Assembly (NCBI RefSeq): GCF_030848805.1
Contig: NC_092365.1
Span: 17,847,049 to 17,911,048, forward strand
Length of the DNA stretch: 64,000 nucleotides
Origin: Temnothorax longispinosus
Taxonomy: Eukaryota > Arthropoda > Insecta > Hymenoptera > Formicidae
Reading direction: 5' to 3'
The translations under genes and the position numbers were made by a program. The notes under the pieces were generated by a model. The model worked only from the letters and a program-made list of their open reading frames with translations, ran no database searches and was not told the origin of the DNA. Position 1 is the stretch's first letter. Each line of letters starts with the position of its first letter. This document shows, piece by piece, positions 39,902 through 52,800 of the stretch.

Positions 39902-40411
39902 AGATATAAAGTTTAACAGAGTATTCTGCTTTAAAAGGTCGTAAAAAGAAAATATTTTTCAGGAATTTTTTGTAGAGGAACGAAAAAGGCGAATAACGTT
40001 AAAAACTTTCGACCTTTCAAACCAGAATAACCCCTTAAAATAAAGCAAATTAAATTTTTAAGATAACATTTATTAGTATGTTTCACTTAATTATTTTAAA
40101 AAATTTAATACCACATTTATTAATAGGTATATATTTTAATTATCGTAATTTTACAACGAATATCTTTATCTTTTGCATTTAAATAAGTATATCTAAATGC
40201 AAAATTGTACGACTGAGGAAAATAGAATATTGATTTTTAGCATGTGCGATATTATGCATGCTAATGTTGCACAGAATTACATGGAACACGGGCCTAAAAA
40301 CATCTAAATTCTCATCGAAGTCTCAATGGGAATTTATAAATGAAACTATCACAAGGTCGTTTATGAGCAATCCGCGCGGCATCTTGATCATCCGCTTTCG
40401 CACTGTCCTCC

Positions 40412-40498
40412 CGTTAGTCACTCGCAGCTGATAGACGACCGCAGATATCGTGCAGAAGCGTTAGTAACAGGCAGCTGACTGACGCCAGCCGGCGGTTA
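40412..40498. promoter_or_regulatory. E-box module, copy 1 (candidate intronic enhancer)
   Basis: About 85 bases with CAGCTG at 40425 and 40472, flanked by GCAGCTGATAG and CAGCTGACTGACGCCAGCC. A diverged copy lies about 660 bases downstream. CAGCTG is the site bound by TFAP4-family bHLH proteins, and this module is in the first intron of that gene, so autoregulation is a natural guess. There is no experimental support here. Confidence 0.4.
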
Positions 40499-41070
40499 TT
40501 TTTGTAGCTATTATAAGGAAAAAAAAAGGAGAAATCATAAAATGCAGTAAAGTCACGTTATGCAATGTTCCTAGAATCGCGCTCGTAGAATATGCAAATG
40601 GAAGGTCGTCTATTCTGCAATAACTTGCGTGTGTCACTGTTACGGTATCCACCTTCTTCCCCTTCTAATTCACAGAGTTAATTATTCAGTTCTTCTCAAG
40701 TTATGTGCGATGCGTCATTGGAATTTTCAGTATGCATATGCCGCTGCGTCTGCATATATTATACGTTTTACAATCGAGTGATCCTTGCAACCCGCGATAA
40801 CTCGAATGCGATTATCGTATTTCGGCGTGTTATTCGACGAGAGAATATTTTAGCGTCATCATTACAACGTTAATATTCATTGAACGTCAACGGCAATAGA
40901 TTTGGACGAAACGACGCTATCTTTATCGCCAACGAGGATGAATGGTCGTCGTCGTCGGCGTCGTTCAGTTCGGAGGACTCAGAATAAGCGTTGTATCTGG
41001 AACATATCACGGATCGTGTTTTTTCCACGGCGATTCTTACTGAAACGCGTCTGCTATCCGGCCACGTTTC

Positions 41071-41165
41071 CTAGTCAGTCGCAGCTGATAGGCGGCCGTA
41101 GATAGCGACGCTCGTGCGAAGGCACCGGTAACAGCCAGCTGAGTGGCGCCAGCCATCAGCTGTTG
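41071..41165. promoter_or_regulatory. E-box module, copy 2 (candidate intronic enhancer)
   Basis: About 95 bases matching copy 1: CGCAGCTGATAG, then a CCG(T/C)AGATA block, then GGTAACAGCCAGCTGAG, then GCGCCAGCC. CAGCTG sites lie at 41082, 41136 and 41157. A short insertion relative to copy 1 separates the first two sites (54 instead of 47 bases). It lies at the edge of a GC-richer patch. Confidence 0.4.
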
Positions 41166-44100
41166 GTGACTCACGCGAGCGAGTCGACTGAGAGTTTGCC
41201 GCGGACGGATACACACAGTCGCGCGTCGTAACACACACCAATACTAACAGGCGCGTGCGCCAGAATGCGCGCATGCCGTTGTCCGCGTCGCGTCTCACGA
41301 AAGCGCTCTCTCAACACGCTTTTTCCGTCTATCGGTGAAAACCCGACGGGTGCACATGCACCTGGATAGAAGCTCCGAGCGAATCGGTGCACCGCTACCT
41401 CGTCGTCCCTCATTTTTCCCTCTATCTTTGTATTTTTTTTTATCGTCGACGTTGCCCAACGTCGACGTGCGAGTTTATAATTGGAGCTAATCGCGCAATC
41501 AGCGAATGTCCTCTAAAGTGTATTTATTCTGACAAATAACCTCCGACGGCCACTGATAATCATTGATAAATATATTATGGTAACAATACGGTTTGTTTGT
41601 TTCACTACCATACAGTTAATTCTTAAGTTTCTATTATATAGAGAAATTAATCTCGAGCAGTTTTTCACAATATTTTAATTGCAAGAAAATTTTTTAATAA
41701 TTTTATAATATACGAATGATAATAAGATTTATTTAAAATATATTAAAATATGACTGCAAGAAGATGGTCTGGATTTACTTTATTGATTAAAATATTGTTT
41801 TTTGTTTGCTTAATATTATATTGAGCTGCGTATATCACTAAAGTGTTTTAATATACTGCTGCTTCTCTTTTTTTTTTTTCAATTTTTTATTATCAAAGAT
41901 AATTCGACGGTATGTGTAGCCTGAGTATCACGTAACCTTGTAAAAAAAATTATCTCTTGCGGGTTCGACTGCTGATTATGGTTGCGGCACAAGCAACAAC
42001 GGCTAATCACAGCTGTGATATTCACAGCTGTAGCTGTACTTGAAATTTACGAATACTAAAAATTAAGAGATAAAAGTAGAAATTAACGATTAATCTCTAC
42101 TCGTTGATGACTTGGTTTACAATGTACCTGTTGGTTGATTATCACGAAACATTACGAAGAGCGAGAAAATAATTTAGGACTGTCACTAATGAGAAAGAAG
42201 AAATTTTACGTGTGGGAAGTTAAATATCATAAGAAAATTATGCTAAAAATATTACGAAAAATTAATATAAGGAGCACATGATATGCACGTTAGTGCAAAG
42301 AAATTGCGAAACTTGAAATTAAGAAAATTGAAAATGTACCAAGTTCAACGGGACATAAGAGGATAATATTTACATATATATAAAAGATAACTGTGTGAAC
42401 TCTCTTTAGAGATGTGCAAGAGGCACACGATTGAGGAGATAACCGAGCCGAACTGAGATACGAAGAATAGGCGACGTAGGGTTATCTTTAGCGCTCGCGT
42501 TCTCCCTCGTACGGGTGGCAGGATTTCAGGGTGAAAAGGAAGGTAGCTCTATCCACTTCGCCGACCTACTTCGCCACAACTGATCTGGCCGAGCGAGCGC
42601 TCTGCGGGTATCCGGCGAACGAACGAGCTGACGTCACGACAGCCAACCATCCAGCCAGCAAGCCGCCGGCGTACCAGCTGATCTAATATAACCACTCGAT
42701 GAGAGAGTACGCCACGTGGATTTCTGGTTCCGTGGACTTCCACGTGCCGTTATGAATGATCGCCGATGAATGCCGTGACCTGATTCAATCCCTCGTATGT
42801 TACTCAGAACAATTCAACCGTGTTTATCGCGAGGAAAGACGGTTGTTTTCGAAAATGGCAATACGTATTAAACGTAATGGAATAATGATTTATTGTAGTA
42901 TTAAACGGGCAGCATTGGCTCTGATGGATATTGTATGACGGCAATTGTGATTGAAATGTCGACGATGATGACGAGAGGCAGCAATACCGAAATTAATGTA
43001 AAACGTACAGACGAGTGACTTCATCGGCTATGAAATGTCACGTTATCAACGTTCCGTATCGCTTTAATTCACGAATGACAAGGATATATATTTAACATCG
43101 TGGCAGAAAGATTGCCTGTTTTCGAAGATACAGTAATAGCTAATACCGGACGGAGAGTTAAATTGTGGGATAATGCTACGTTATAACACACCTTTGCCCA
43201 TTGTAAAATCTTTGATGGACGATCGTGATTTGAAAGCGTTATTACATCGCGGGATGATGTACGATTATGCCTTTGTGCGTGTGGTCGTAGTTCCGCGGTA
43301 CTTGAGTGACATCTACGAATGAGTAACTGTTAATATTTCAACCAAAGAAAATTACTGGACAAGTGACAAGCGGTCAATAAAACATCGTGACATTTAAAGA
43401 CGCTCTTGCTATTTTTACGTATTGTTATAGTCTTTTGGTAATACGTTTTATGAACAAATAAGCGTTTTTTATATTGTTCGAAGGTTCATCAGTTGCATAC
43501 CTTTTATCTCTTAAATCTTTATATTTACGTCGACAATATGTCACAATATGAAACATTTTATTTTAATACTTTTCTAATTTACGGTCTAATAATCTGATTT
43601 ACAGTTTAAATTAATTTAAATTTAACTTATATCTAACACAATACAATTTTAATGAGTTTTATTATTTTTATACAGAGATATTACTGGAAAATTATGAAAG
43701 AAATGTTTTTCATATAATCGTACTATAAACAAAAATGATTACGCGATTATTTTTTGGCGAATAGCCTTTACACTCGTTCGTATTATCGGCACATGGCGTT
43801 TCGGAGCAAGGAGCAAGGTCACGGTCCTCTCTGCTGAGTCATCCTCGCGGCGCTATACCCGCCATCTCGATCTTTCCCCTCCTTAGCTCTTCTCTTCTCA
43901 TTGCTTTTCTTACTGCTGCTCGTTAACGTATAATTTTCCCAGCTGTTTGTTGTTTCCTCATTTACCGACACTTTACCTACAAGTTAGTCTACAATGTTAC
44001 GGAATGAGCATTGCATTATTAAGGACTTCGCTAACTTATTTATAAGTTCCCCGGAGTAGACTGCAGCATGTAATCACACATAACGACGCACATATAACTT

Positions 44101-45004
44101 TGATGGATTTAAGGAATATATCTTTCCTATCGCAATCTTAATACAAAAATGATTTTTAGATTCCATATTTCTAAAAGATACAGGATTTATGAATTTACCG
44201 ACGTTTGCATGTTTTAGTGATCTCAGTTTCATTAATTTATAGTTTCTCTTCTTTATATTTTAGCCATAGGAATATTTTAAATGTTGTTTTAACAAATGTA
44301 AATTAGCACAAACATTAATAAAAATAAGAGAAATTGCATTTGTTGAGCCGTAATGAATTTAACAAAGTTATATACTTGGTTAAAAAAAGTAAAACCTGTC
44401 GTATAATTCTTTTATATTGGCAAACAGTTTTTATTGTGAAATTATTATTTTACATATGAAATTCTAAAATGTTCGTTAAACTTTGCAGCTTACCTATTAT
44501 TACTTTTATCTACAATCATGATTATCTTGAATGCAAGTAAATATGAATGGAATTTCTAGACGTTTACAGCTAACAAACATTTTATGCTTGCTCTTTAACT
44601 AAAATTTATGCTTACCTGATGTTTCACATGCGTGCTTGCAGCTGACCTTTATGACGAGACCCATACGCGATATTCGTGATAATATACGTACGTTATTATT
44701 CTCCTCGTATTATTTGCGTGACGATTCACGTTACTATAAGGGCGCGTAACGCACAGTATAATGTTACGGACACGAAATTAGATAGGCCAAGATATATTTG
44801 CTATAGAACTCGGCAGTTTTAAATTAAAATAAATGTAACACATCTATATATACAGTTCTAGTTTTATAGTAGGTACAGTTCTTATTTTATTAATTTTTAT
44901 GACCAATACAATCGACTAATCAGCGTTAAATATCGCGTTTTAGAGACATGGAAAAGGAAAAGATAATAAAGTTAGTAAATTTAAATGGCTTATCAAATCA
45001 CAGA

Positions 45005-45655
45005 TTCCGTGCGGCCGAGGTAAAGGTGTTTGCGGACGTGCGAGTCGGTCGGAAGCGTGCGAGGAAGCCTTTGAAGCTGCCGTCGAGAAGCGTCAACGAC
45101 GTCTCGCTTCATTGACCGCGAATTCAACCGTCCACAAGTCTCATCGTTCGCCGCGCGCGTTCGATAAAGTAAAAAGAAAGGGGAAAAAACATCTCCTTGC
45201 TTTTAATTTCCTTAAAAGCTTTCGTGCTACGAGACGGGCGAGTGTCCCGTATTCGATCTCAATCGCGGTAGAAAATTCGACGGAATGCCACGTTATGTGT
45301 GTCAAGTGTGTACGCGTGTATTAGCTCTCCGTTAGCAATTTGGGTCTTTTGAGGCACAAGCGAAATTTCTTTTTTGAATTTCTTCATGGAGAGAAGAAGG
45401 CGGTGGCCTGGTATTTCCTCCTAAAAAAATTTACGTTAGAGGGATTTCGTTGCCGCGGTGACGTCGGTTCCCGTCAATGTGTGTTCGAGCAACGACCTGG
45501 CAAAGTTGAGCCTGTGCCTTAAACGACCCAGATTGTTGAGGCGTTAGTGGCTATCGGCATAAGTAAATGTTTTCTTTTCGTCTGTAATTCACTACATTTC
45601 TAATAGTTTTTGCTAATTAAAGCACTTCTATCATTAGTGGAGCATTATTAACAAA
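45005..45655 (+). promoter_or_regulatory. GC-rich patch upstream of the bHLH exon, possible alternative crp promoter
   Basis: A CpG-richer stretch between AT-rich flanks, about 1 kb before the bHLH exon. Open frames here have no family motif. Its position would suit a second promoter or leader exon of crp, but no donor with the needed phase 2 was found after the ATG at 45656. Confidence 0.25.
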
Positions 45656-45808
45656 ATGACAGAGAGAAACGCCGAACAAATACGATACTTTTTGCGTGAG
45701 CGTCAGCCGCATCTATACAATGACGCTTCGGAAGACGAAGAAGACAGAGAGAAGATCAATGAGCAAGTGCTGGATGATCTATTTATGTTCAAATTTTGTT
45801 TTGTATAG
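45656..45808 (+). CDS. Short open frame (50 residues), hypothetical
   Basis: ATG in a strong insect start context (AACAAAATG) opens a 50-codon frame starting MTERNAEQIRYFLRERQPHL and ending in FKFCFV. It is charged, with an acidic middle (SEDEEDREK), which is unlike random AT-rich intron. I do not recognise it. It could be a leader peptide of an alternative crp transcript, a fragment of an old mobile gene, or chance. Joining it to the bHLH exon would need a poor donor. Confidence 0.2.
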   Translation: MTERNAEQIRYFLRERQPHLYNDASEDEEDREKINEQVLDDLFMFKFCFV

Positions 45809-46499
45809 GAAACAATTGGATTTAATATTTGGCTTTAAAACCTATTGGATATTGTAGTAGAGATTGATAAGTAATTCAGAATTTTTTTGGATTTTTTGAA
45901 AGCCTAAGAACATAAAAATAACATAGGGTGGATTTAAAACATCCTGTTTGCTGAAGGTGTTAGTAAAAAAATGATTGCTGACGGAGGGTTCGTGTTCTCT
46001 TTCTCTCTTTCTTTTTCTCTTTCACGTCACTTTGATTCGGGCTCTATCTTGTTGATAGTCGTACTGGAATGCTTTGACCGTGGACATTTATCGCCCGACG
46101 GAAATGTCATTTTTTTTTAAGCGCTGATACGCGCAGCTGTCTGCATATGAGGTAATTAAAATAAATTGACGTAGATATAAATATATAAAGATTCAAGAGT
46201 TCAAGGATCGCAGCCTTTTAGCATTTATAGATTCAACCATCAGCATTTCACGTAATTAGCGTGAAGCCTGAAAAACTCGATTATCTACGAAAATTTAATA
46301 TAACTATGTAAAACAAAATACACACGTTTGACAAAATAAAATAATTTCAAATATTAAGCGTTATTATTGTGCGTTACGCATTTGCTGCGTTAAGACTTCG
46401 CTATCGTATAATTTATCGTTTAAGATGAAATATCGTCAAACTCTGAATTATGTAAAGAAAAAAATCGACTTATATGCTTTATAATTTATTTGTCTGCAG

Positions 46500-46842
46500 G
46501 AGCGACGAGACGGTAAACGACGGCTCGGTGACCACGATTGAGACGGTCGCCGAAGTCGCTGATACCCAAGAGCCGCAACCGCAGCAGCAGCAACAATTGC
46601 CGCAATCAAAAGGTAACGTCGGGACTGGTCGACGGATTGTTAGTCAGAACGTTGCGTCGAGCAACGGCAACGATAACAGCAACGTCGGCCGTGCAACGTC
46701 GCGCAGCCACATGGAGCAGGAGAAGCGAATGCGGCGAGAAATCGCCAACAGCAACGAGCGACGTCGTATGCAGAGTATCAACGCCGGATTCCAATCCCTT
46801 AGGCAATTGCTGCCGCATCACGAGGGCGAGAAGCTGTCCAAG
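46500..46842 (+). CDS. crp: crp/TFAP4, exon with the basic region, helix 1 and loop of the bHLH domain (gene continues)
   Basis: A TTTATTTGTCTGCAG acceptor opens the exon in phase 2, and GTAAGT closes it in phase 0 after 114 full codons. An acidic/Ser-Thr start and a glutamine-rich patch (PQPQQQQQLPQ) lead into REIANSNERRRMQSINAGF then QSLRQLLPHHEGEKLSK. That is the near-invariant TFAP4 basic region and helix 1; the glutamate in NERRR contacts the E-box. TFAP4 (AP-4; cropped in flies) binds CAGCTG as a dimer and controls growth and branching genes. The exon stops exactly at LSK. The next exon should start AAILQQT (helix 2 and leucine zippers), but I could not find it by 64000. This part alone cannot dimerise. 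Confidence 0.93.
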
Positions 46843-49800
46843 GTAAGTCGTGTGTGGCTTTATATTGATCCCTGACTGGAGTCGTGCACATTTTATTTTA
46901 TATTACTTATTACTCATAAAGAATTAAAAATTTTTTATTAGTATCAATATAAATTTTATTAACTAAGTGGAATATTTTTCAAATATATAAAATTATCTGC
47001 TTATTGTAATATATATTTCATACAACGAAAAGATATCTTGAGCTCGATTTCAATAAGTGTAGAGTGTTTAACTATATGTTTCAGTATGTGTAAATTTTTA
47101 ATTTTCTTTTATAGTGATAAGAAATTAACAAAAACTCAATTTTTATTCTTCACGACTCTGGTTCAGGGTTTTTTTTTGTACGCTATACATTGATATCGTA
47201 CGAGGAGTCGGGTGTGCCGATACGAGAATATGCGAGGCATACTTGGCATCATATCACGATCAATCTTTTTGGTTGAAATGAGAATTGTATCCATGCGAAA
47301 AGTGTCATCATTGCCGTACTCATCGTAGCTTGAATCGCTTGCTCATTCGGTATGAATCATTGTAAAAGAACTGAAGAACACTTCCTCCAATAAATTTTTC
47401 CTGTGCTGGAGGAATAGTCGATCAAGCTTGAGTAATAAGATCATCCATCCGTTCATCGCTTCGTGCTCACGTTTTTCCATGGATACATTAGAAGGAATGC
47501 ACAATCATTGCATGCTTCTCGAGAGAGAGGAAGATATTCGATCAAATATATCGAAAAAAAGTTGATTATTAATAATCAACATTGAAACATTAATAAATGT
47601 TTCAATTTTTATCATAAAATCGCAAGATGTTTAAAATCTTCACTGAAGTCACGAGGCATCAAACGTGAACTTAATTTTGTCGAAGCTCCATGCAAATAGT
47701 CTAGTCGAGAATTATTGCATGAGGATAATTCGAAACTTAATGCACGATTGCTTATATTGTGCAAGCAGTGTCTCATATCATTAATCGCAAAGCATAATTT
47801 TCCTTTTCTTTGTCGTAATGCATCTGAAATTGGAAAATTCTCATTTCGTCCATGTGCAAGATGTGGCGTGCGTACACGAAATAATCTTTTATGCCGCACT
47901 CGTGCACACAATGAAAATCAAGATATTACCGCAAAGTATCGTAAGAGTAGGTCACGCCTTTGTACTAGTACCACCTTGCGGTTTTGATTGTCCGTTCGAA
48001 CACGTTCGAATTTGAGAACTCTAGCGACGCGCTCAATCGATATGTGACTATTTCGGATCGTTGGGACGTTGTGCGAGTATTTGAGCGTCCAAGTGGAGTC
48101 GTTAGGAATAATATTGTTTCCCACAAGACGTTACATATCAATACTCCCTGGATATGAATTCGTGACTCCAATTATCGGATACAATTGATAGAATTGTTTA
48201 CTTCTTCGCAGTAGCCCCGAGTTTCCATTACGTTTAATCTTTAAATGCATTCGACTGTGAATATATATATTGTTTGCTTTCGCACAATAATGAAAATAAT
48301 ACTGTATTGAGAGTGGAATAACGAATTAATTGTTAAATGATATAATTAATAATGTGCATTTAGGGATTAATTATATCCTCGTTTGGCGGTATCAGATTTT
48401 ATGCAAGACCATACAAGAAAAGAAACGATAATGGCGAAATAATAACACCATGAAAATCCGACCGTATGTGCGATCGATACTGCATGATTTATTGCCTTGC
48501 ATTTTTATAATTTACTTTCCTTAAAGTGAAAGTTTTTTTCTCGATATGTATTAATGAACATATAGAAAACTGATCGCTCTTGTTTGGTCATACAACTTGA
48601 AAATACCGCTGGCATGCAATGACGCTCTCGTTAAACATATAAATGAGTCATACTTTATTTGTCGCCTAATTTTGCACGTACACAGTGCTGAAAAATGAAA
48701 AGAAAAAAGAATTTTTTCTGCATTCGCCAAGTAAGGAATCTCGGTACGTATTTGAAGAACTTTCTAACCGTTATTTGAAAACGCAGACGGACCTCGCGCT
48801 TCAGAGTTGCGAGTTAAGGTGGTGGCACCATCCGGCCGGAAGAGTTTTATTACATTAGGGCCAACACGCACGATGTCGAGCCGGGTCACGCTGACACGTG
48901 GACCGGAAACGACGACCTACCTCTCTTTGGCAAGGTGAATTCGTCAATAAAGTTCAATCGTATCTCTTGCGTTTGCGCGTCGCGAACATTACGCAAGCTG
49001 CCCGTCGGCGGCTTTTATGAATCGCCGCGCGCTTTGGCTTTGACTAATTTTACTATGTGAAAGTCGGCGTCTGATCCCACGCTATAAAACTAAATCTTCA
49101 TACAATCGGCTTGAATCGTTCGCTTAGTCATGCTGAGACTTCAATCATTAGCCCCACTATTATGTAATAGCGTTCGTTTAGTTTCTTTGCTGTCATCGAT
49201 GATGACGTCATTACTATCAAGTATCAGCTGATGCGAACAATCCAATCGTATGATCGGTCTTTGAGTTCGACCTATTCGTGACTCATTTTTTATGTAAAAT
49301 TTGTAAAATACGAATACCTATCTATTTGATTTTCAATCTGAGACGATAATATTAATAAGAAATTGGAAGTGTTTACGGTATTTTTAATTTCTTAAAACAT
49401 GGTTAAATAGTTTTTTTTTGTAATAGTTTATTTTCTGAATATTTTATTCTTTTATTTATTTTATGAAGTAATGCCATAATTTTTTAATTGCACTTTATCA
49501 CAGAAAAGATTATAGTATTCTGGATAAATATATAAAGAAATTCGCTCACGAGAAAAATAAAACTCGGAATCAGACGGGTACGGTTAGCGCTGTTGGGCAT
49601 GAATACGGACCCTCGTAAATCTTTACCTGCAAACTTGTTCCCTACAGCTTTGTGCCACCTTTGTGAAGTAAGGTCAATCGTGGGAACGGACTACGGCGAG
49701 TATTTCACGACGCAGATACTTATTAAGCCGATTATACGAAAATAGCGTTTCTCGCCGAAACATTGATACATATCCGCAAGATATCTTGAAATTTATTGAA

Positions 49801-52800
49801 TTATATCCTCTGTACGAATTCTTTCAACAAATTTGGGCTATTTTTTCTTTAAAGAAAATACTGGAACATCGCTACTTTTAGAATTCTAAACGGTTGAAAA
49901 TGAAGAACTTTTTATCTTTTAACTAAACTTCAAGATTGAAACAGATTTAATAAATATTGATCCCTTAATTGACTTTACGTTGGGTGTATTTTAACAGATT
50001 CGTCGGTCAAAGTCAGTTAAGATATTCGGTGTTGAGAACTGAAGATTATAGCGAGGTAGGAATTTAAGGAACCGCGGGGAGAGATGTTGGGAAAGCGGAG
50101 AGTGTAGACGTGGAAATGAGCCACGCTAACAACGTTCCGCCGGTACGTTCAAAAATAGCACCGACTAAAAATTGCGCAACGTCGCGCTCGGACAACGCGG
50201 TCACGCAGGGGTCAAGAGTTAATCGGGTATTTAGTGGGGAATGTGGACCGCGCGCGAGACGTGACGAGACGAGACGAGGCGCCAAACGTCGCGGTGGTGC
50301 CTCGTGAGACGATTAAAGGTAGGCATACAATGCGCATGTGTGTCAGTCGGGACAAGAACCTCGAGAGTCGCGTGACTCGTAATTGGCGGTGGAACTAACA
50401 GCTGATCTCGCTCTGATCGCAAGTCGCAGCGCGCTGCGTAATCGAGCACGTGTCGTACGTACGTATTGTACGTACATGACCTCCGTCTTTACATTCGTCA
50501 TATCGACTCACCTTCTATCCACCGTGTCGTAGAAATACGATTTACTATATTTTTTTAGATATATCTAAGATTGAAGGAAAAGTTTTTTATTATATACATA
50601 AAAAATTCATACAATTGATCTTATATAGTGCTCCGGCGCTTAGTGTATGGATCGGCGTTACGTTGTATGCAAGTATGCACTTTTCATTTTACTTCAGCAC
50701 ATTTAGTGAAGCCTACTCCATTATATACGGAAGCATTATTTTAATAACGGTATAAATAGGTTAGATCGCCAACTGTTCGAAGCGCCATTTACTCGATGGC
50801 TCGGGGACTACCTCGTTACGTTACCAAACGATATTATTCCATGAAAGGCGGTTTAATTATCCCGCGCGCGATTCTTTCTGAAATTCCCCGTGACCTCGAA
50901 ACATAGTATGTATACGTGCACCGGTTTCGTTCGCGCCGCCTCCACGTGTACCGGTAATTCGTGTACGTGTATTGTCTCCGTATGTGTGCGCGCACTTTCG
51001 CAACGCGATATTTCGCGAGAGCCAGTCGGCCGACCACATGGTTCAATTCCCACGCATTTCTCTCTCGTGCCCTCGCTCCCTTCGGCCCCGGCTTTTTTCG
51101 CCCCTCCTTCCGCTCCTCGCTCCCCTATCTTCATCTCGCTTGCCTTCGTCGTCGATCCTGTCCCTTCTTTCTTGGCATGGCCACGAAGGCCAAACCCGGA
51201 CCGGCGAATTTCGCGCGGAGCCCTGGCCCACTGAGGGAGACGTCTCAAAGAGCGGCGGCCGGCTCTTTGGCAATATTAACAAGCCCACAGTCTCCAAATA
51301 CGAACGGTCGATTGCTCCGAACTTCTTCTTGCTTGTTACTTCCCGTAATGGAGAAAGGCGTGACCGCGCTTTCATCGAATCCGCTCGCGCGAGCCAACTT
51401 GAAGAAAAATTGTTTGCTTCTTTTGTTCCTTCTCGAGAGACAATTGTGCATTTGAATCGATTTTTTGGTTACTCGTTAGTCTATATCATTTAACTTTTCA
51501 CTTTAAAATTTCTTATTTGCGTTCAAAATTGAAAATTATATAATATCGAGATTAGTTTTCTAGCTTTAATTAAGGATAACATTTATTAAAAATCCAATTT
51601 TTTGCCTCTTTGTTTATTATATGGTTACAGAAAATGTATAAAAATATTTTAAAATTCAAAAGTGAAACAAATATGTATTGATTCTTGATATAATTTGGTA
51701 TTTATTATTATTGACTTAAATTTTCGAGCCTTAGTGATATTTTTCATTTAGGAAAATGATGTAGGGGATGATTGTGCGTTTTCTCGTGGGACATTCTCGG
51801 GCCTTTTGTGCGCGCGTAGACAGGAGGGCACAACGCACATCGGAAACGAAATAAAAGGAGGGCACGCGCAAATGAGCGCAGACGCCTCGACCCATTTTCA
51901 TTTAGCGCTCGCCAGACAGAAATAAAAATAAACTGCCTCTGTGCTCTTCTCGTGCCTTTAACAAAACTCGATTCGAGGCTGCCGCGCTACGGCTAAAGAG
52001 AGCATTTTGTGCGCGTAATTGCGTTTCACGCCGCGTGGGAGAGGCCGGCTTCGATCGATTGCCCGAACCGATGGACTCCGCCAATCCTCTTATCCTATAT
52101 TCGGTTTTCCTATACATTTCGTGATAAATAGTTTATATCGTATTACGATCACCCGCCTATAATATATCGATGTGAAAGATATATCGATCTAAAAAACGGC
52201 TTTATTTGTATTTATGTATTTCAATGGTAATTTATTGAATATGGTTTCAAGAATGTTTAGATAACATTAAATACATTTTGAACGCATATTAATATTATAA
52301 TAAAGCTTAAATTAATTATTATATCAATAAATATAATTTTCCCTCTGTGATACACTGAAAATGAAAATATATTCCAATCAAAATATGAATAATTCTGCGC
52401 TGAGGTAATTTTGTTATCCCTCTTGGTAGTAAACGAGTTAACCAATGACGTCATCCGAAGCCGCAAACTTGTTAATTTTCAACGAACAAACGTTTCCATC
52501 CCATTTTCCTGAAAGTTCTCAAGCGGGGAATCTCGCGAGTCTGGCGAGACCAGACTATAGGCGAGAGCCTTTTCGCGGTTCTCATTGAGAGCCGTCTCTC
52601 CTCGTGGAGAGGCTGCGCCGGGAAGCTCCGTTGGCGTATGAGCTGCATTCATTTCCATGAACTCTCAACGCCGCGTTCGAGGTTGGATCGCGTCTCGCGA
52701 TTCCCCCTGCCCCTTCCTTCTCCGCCCGCTCCTTCGGTCCCTCTTTTTCTGACCGCAGGCGGTCGGTCGCGGACGAAGCTCTCTTCCTCTTTCTCTTTCT

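Larger units (their letters stand above)
29441..46499 (+). other. Long first intron of crp
   Basis: This is the interval between the proposed first coding exon and the bHLH exon. It is largely AT-rich with GC-richer islands at about 31.9-32.4, 37.8-38.3, 40.9-41.4 and 45.0-45.5 kb. It holds at least five palindromic elements and many CAGCTG E-boxes. No other gene was recognised inside it on either strand. The long minus-strand open frame near 34.6-35.5 kb and the short open frame at 45.66 kb are treated separately. Confidence 0.55.

Noticed and set aside
47612..47987. Cys-rich open frames on both strands (99 and 90 codons) in the 47.6-48.0 kb region
   Set aside because: The spacing CKQC...CARC looked finger-like, but no known finger pattern fits and both strands are open. 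It may be an old degenerate insertion, which I could not identify.
48821..49056. Open stretch of about 75 codons without ATG, ending LPLFGK before a possible GTGAAT donor
   Set aside because: It looked exon-like, but there is no clear acceptor, no family match and no link in phase to crp that I could justify.
50853..51493. Several overlapping 100-170-codon frames in a GC-rich patch
   Set aside because: Ser/Pro/Arg-rich compositional peptides on both strands with no motif.
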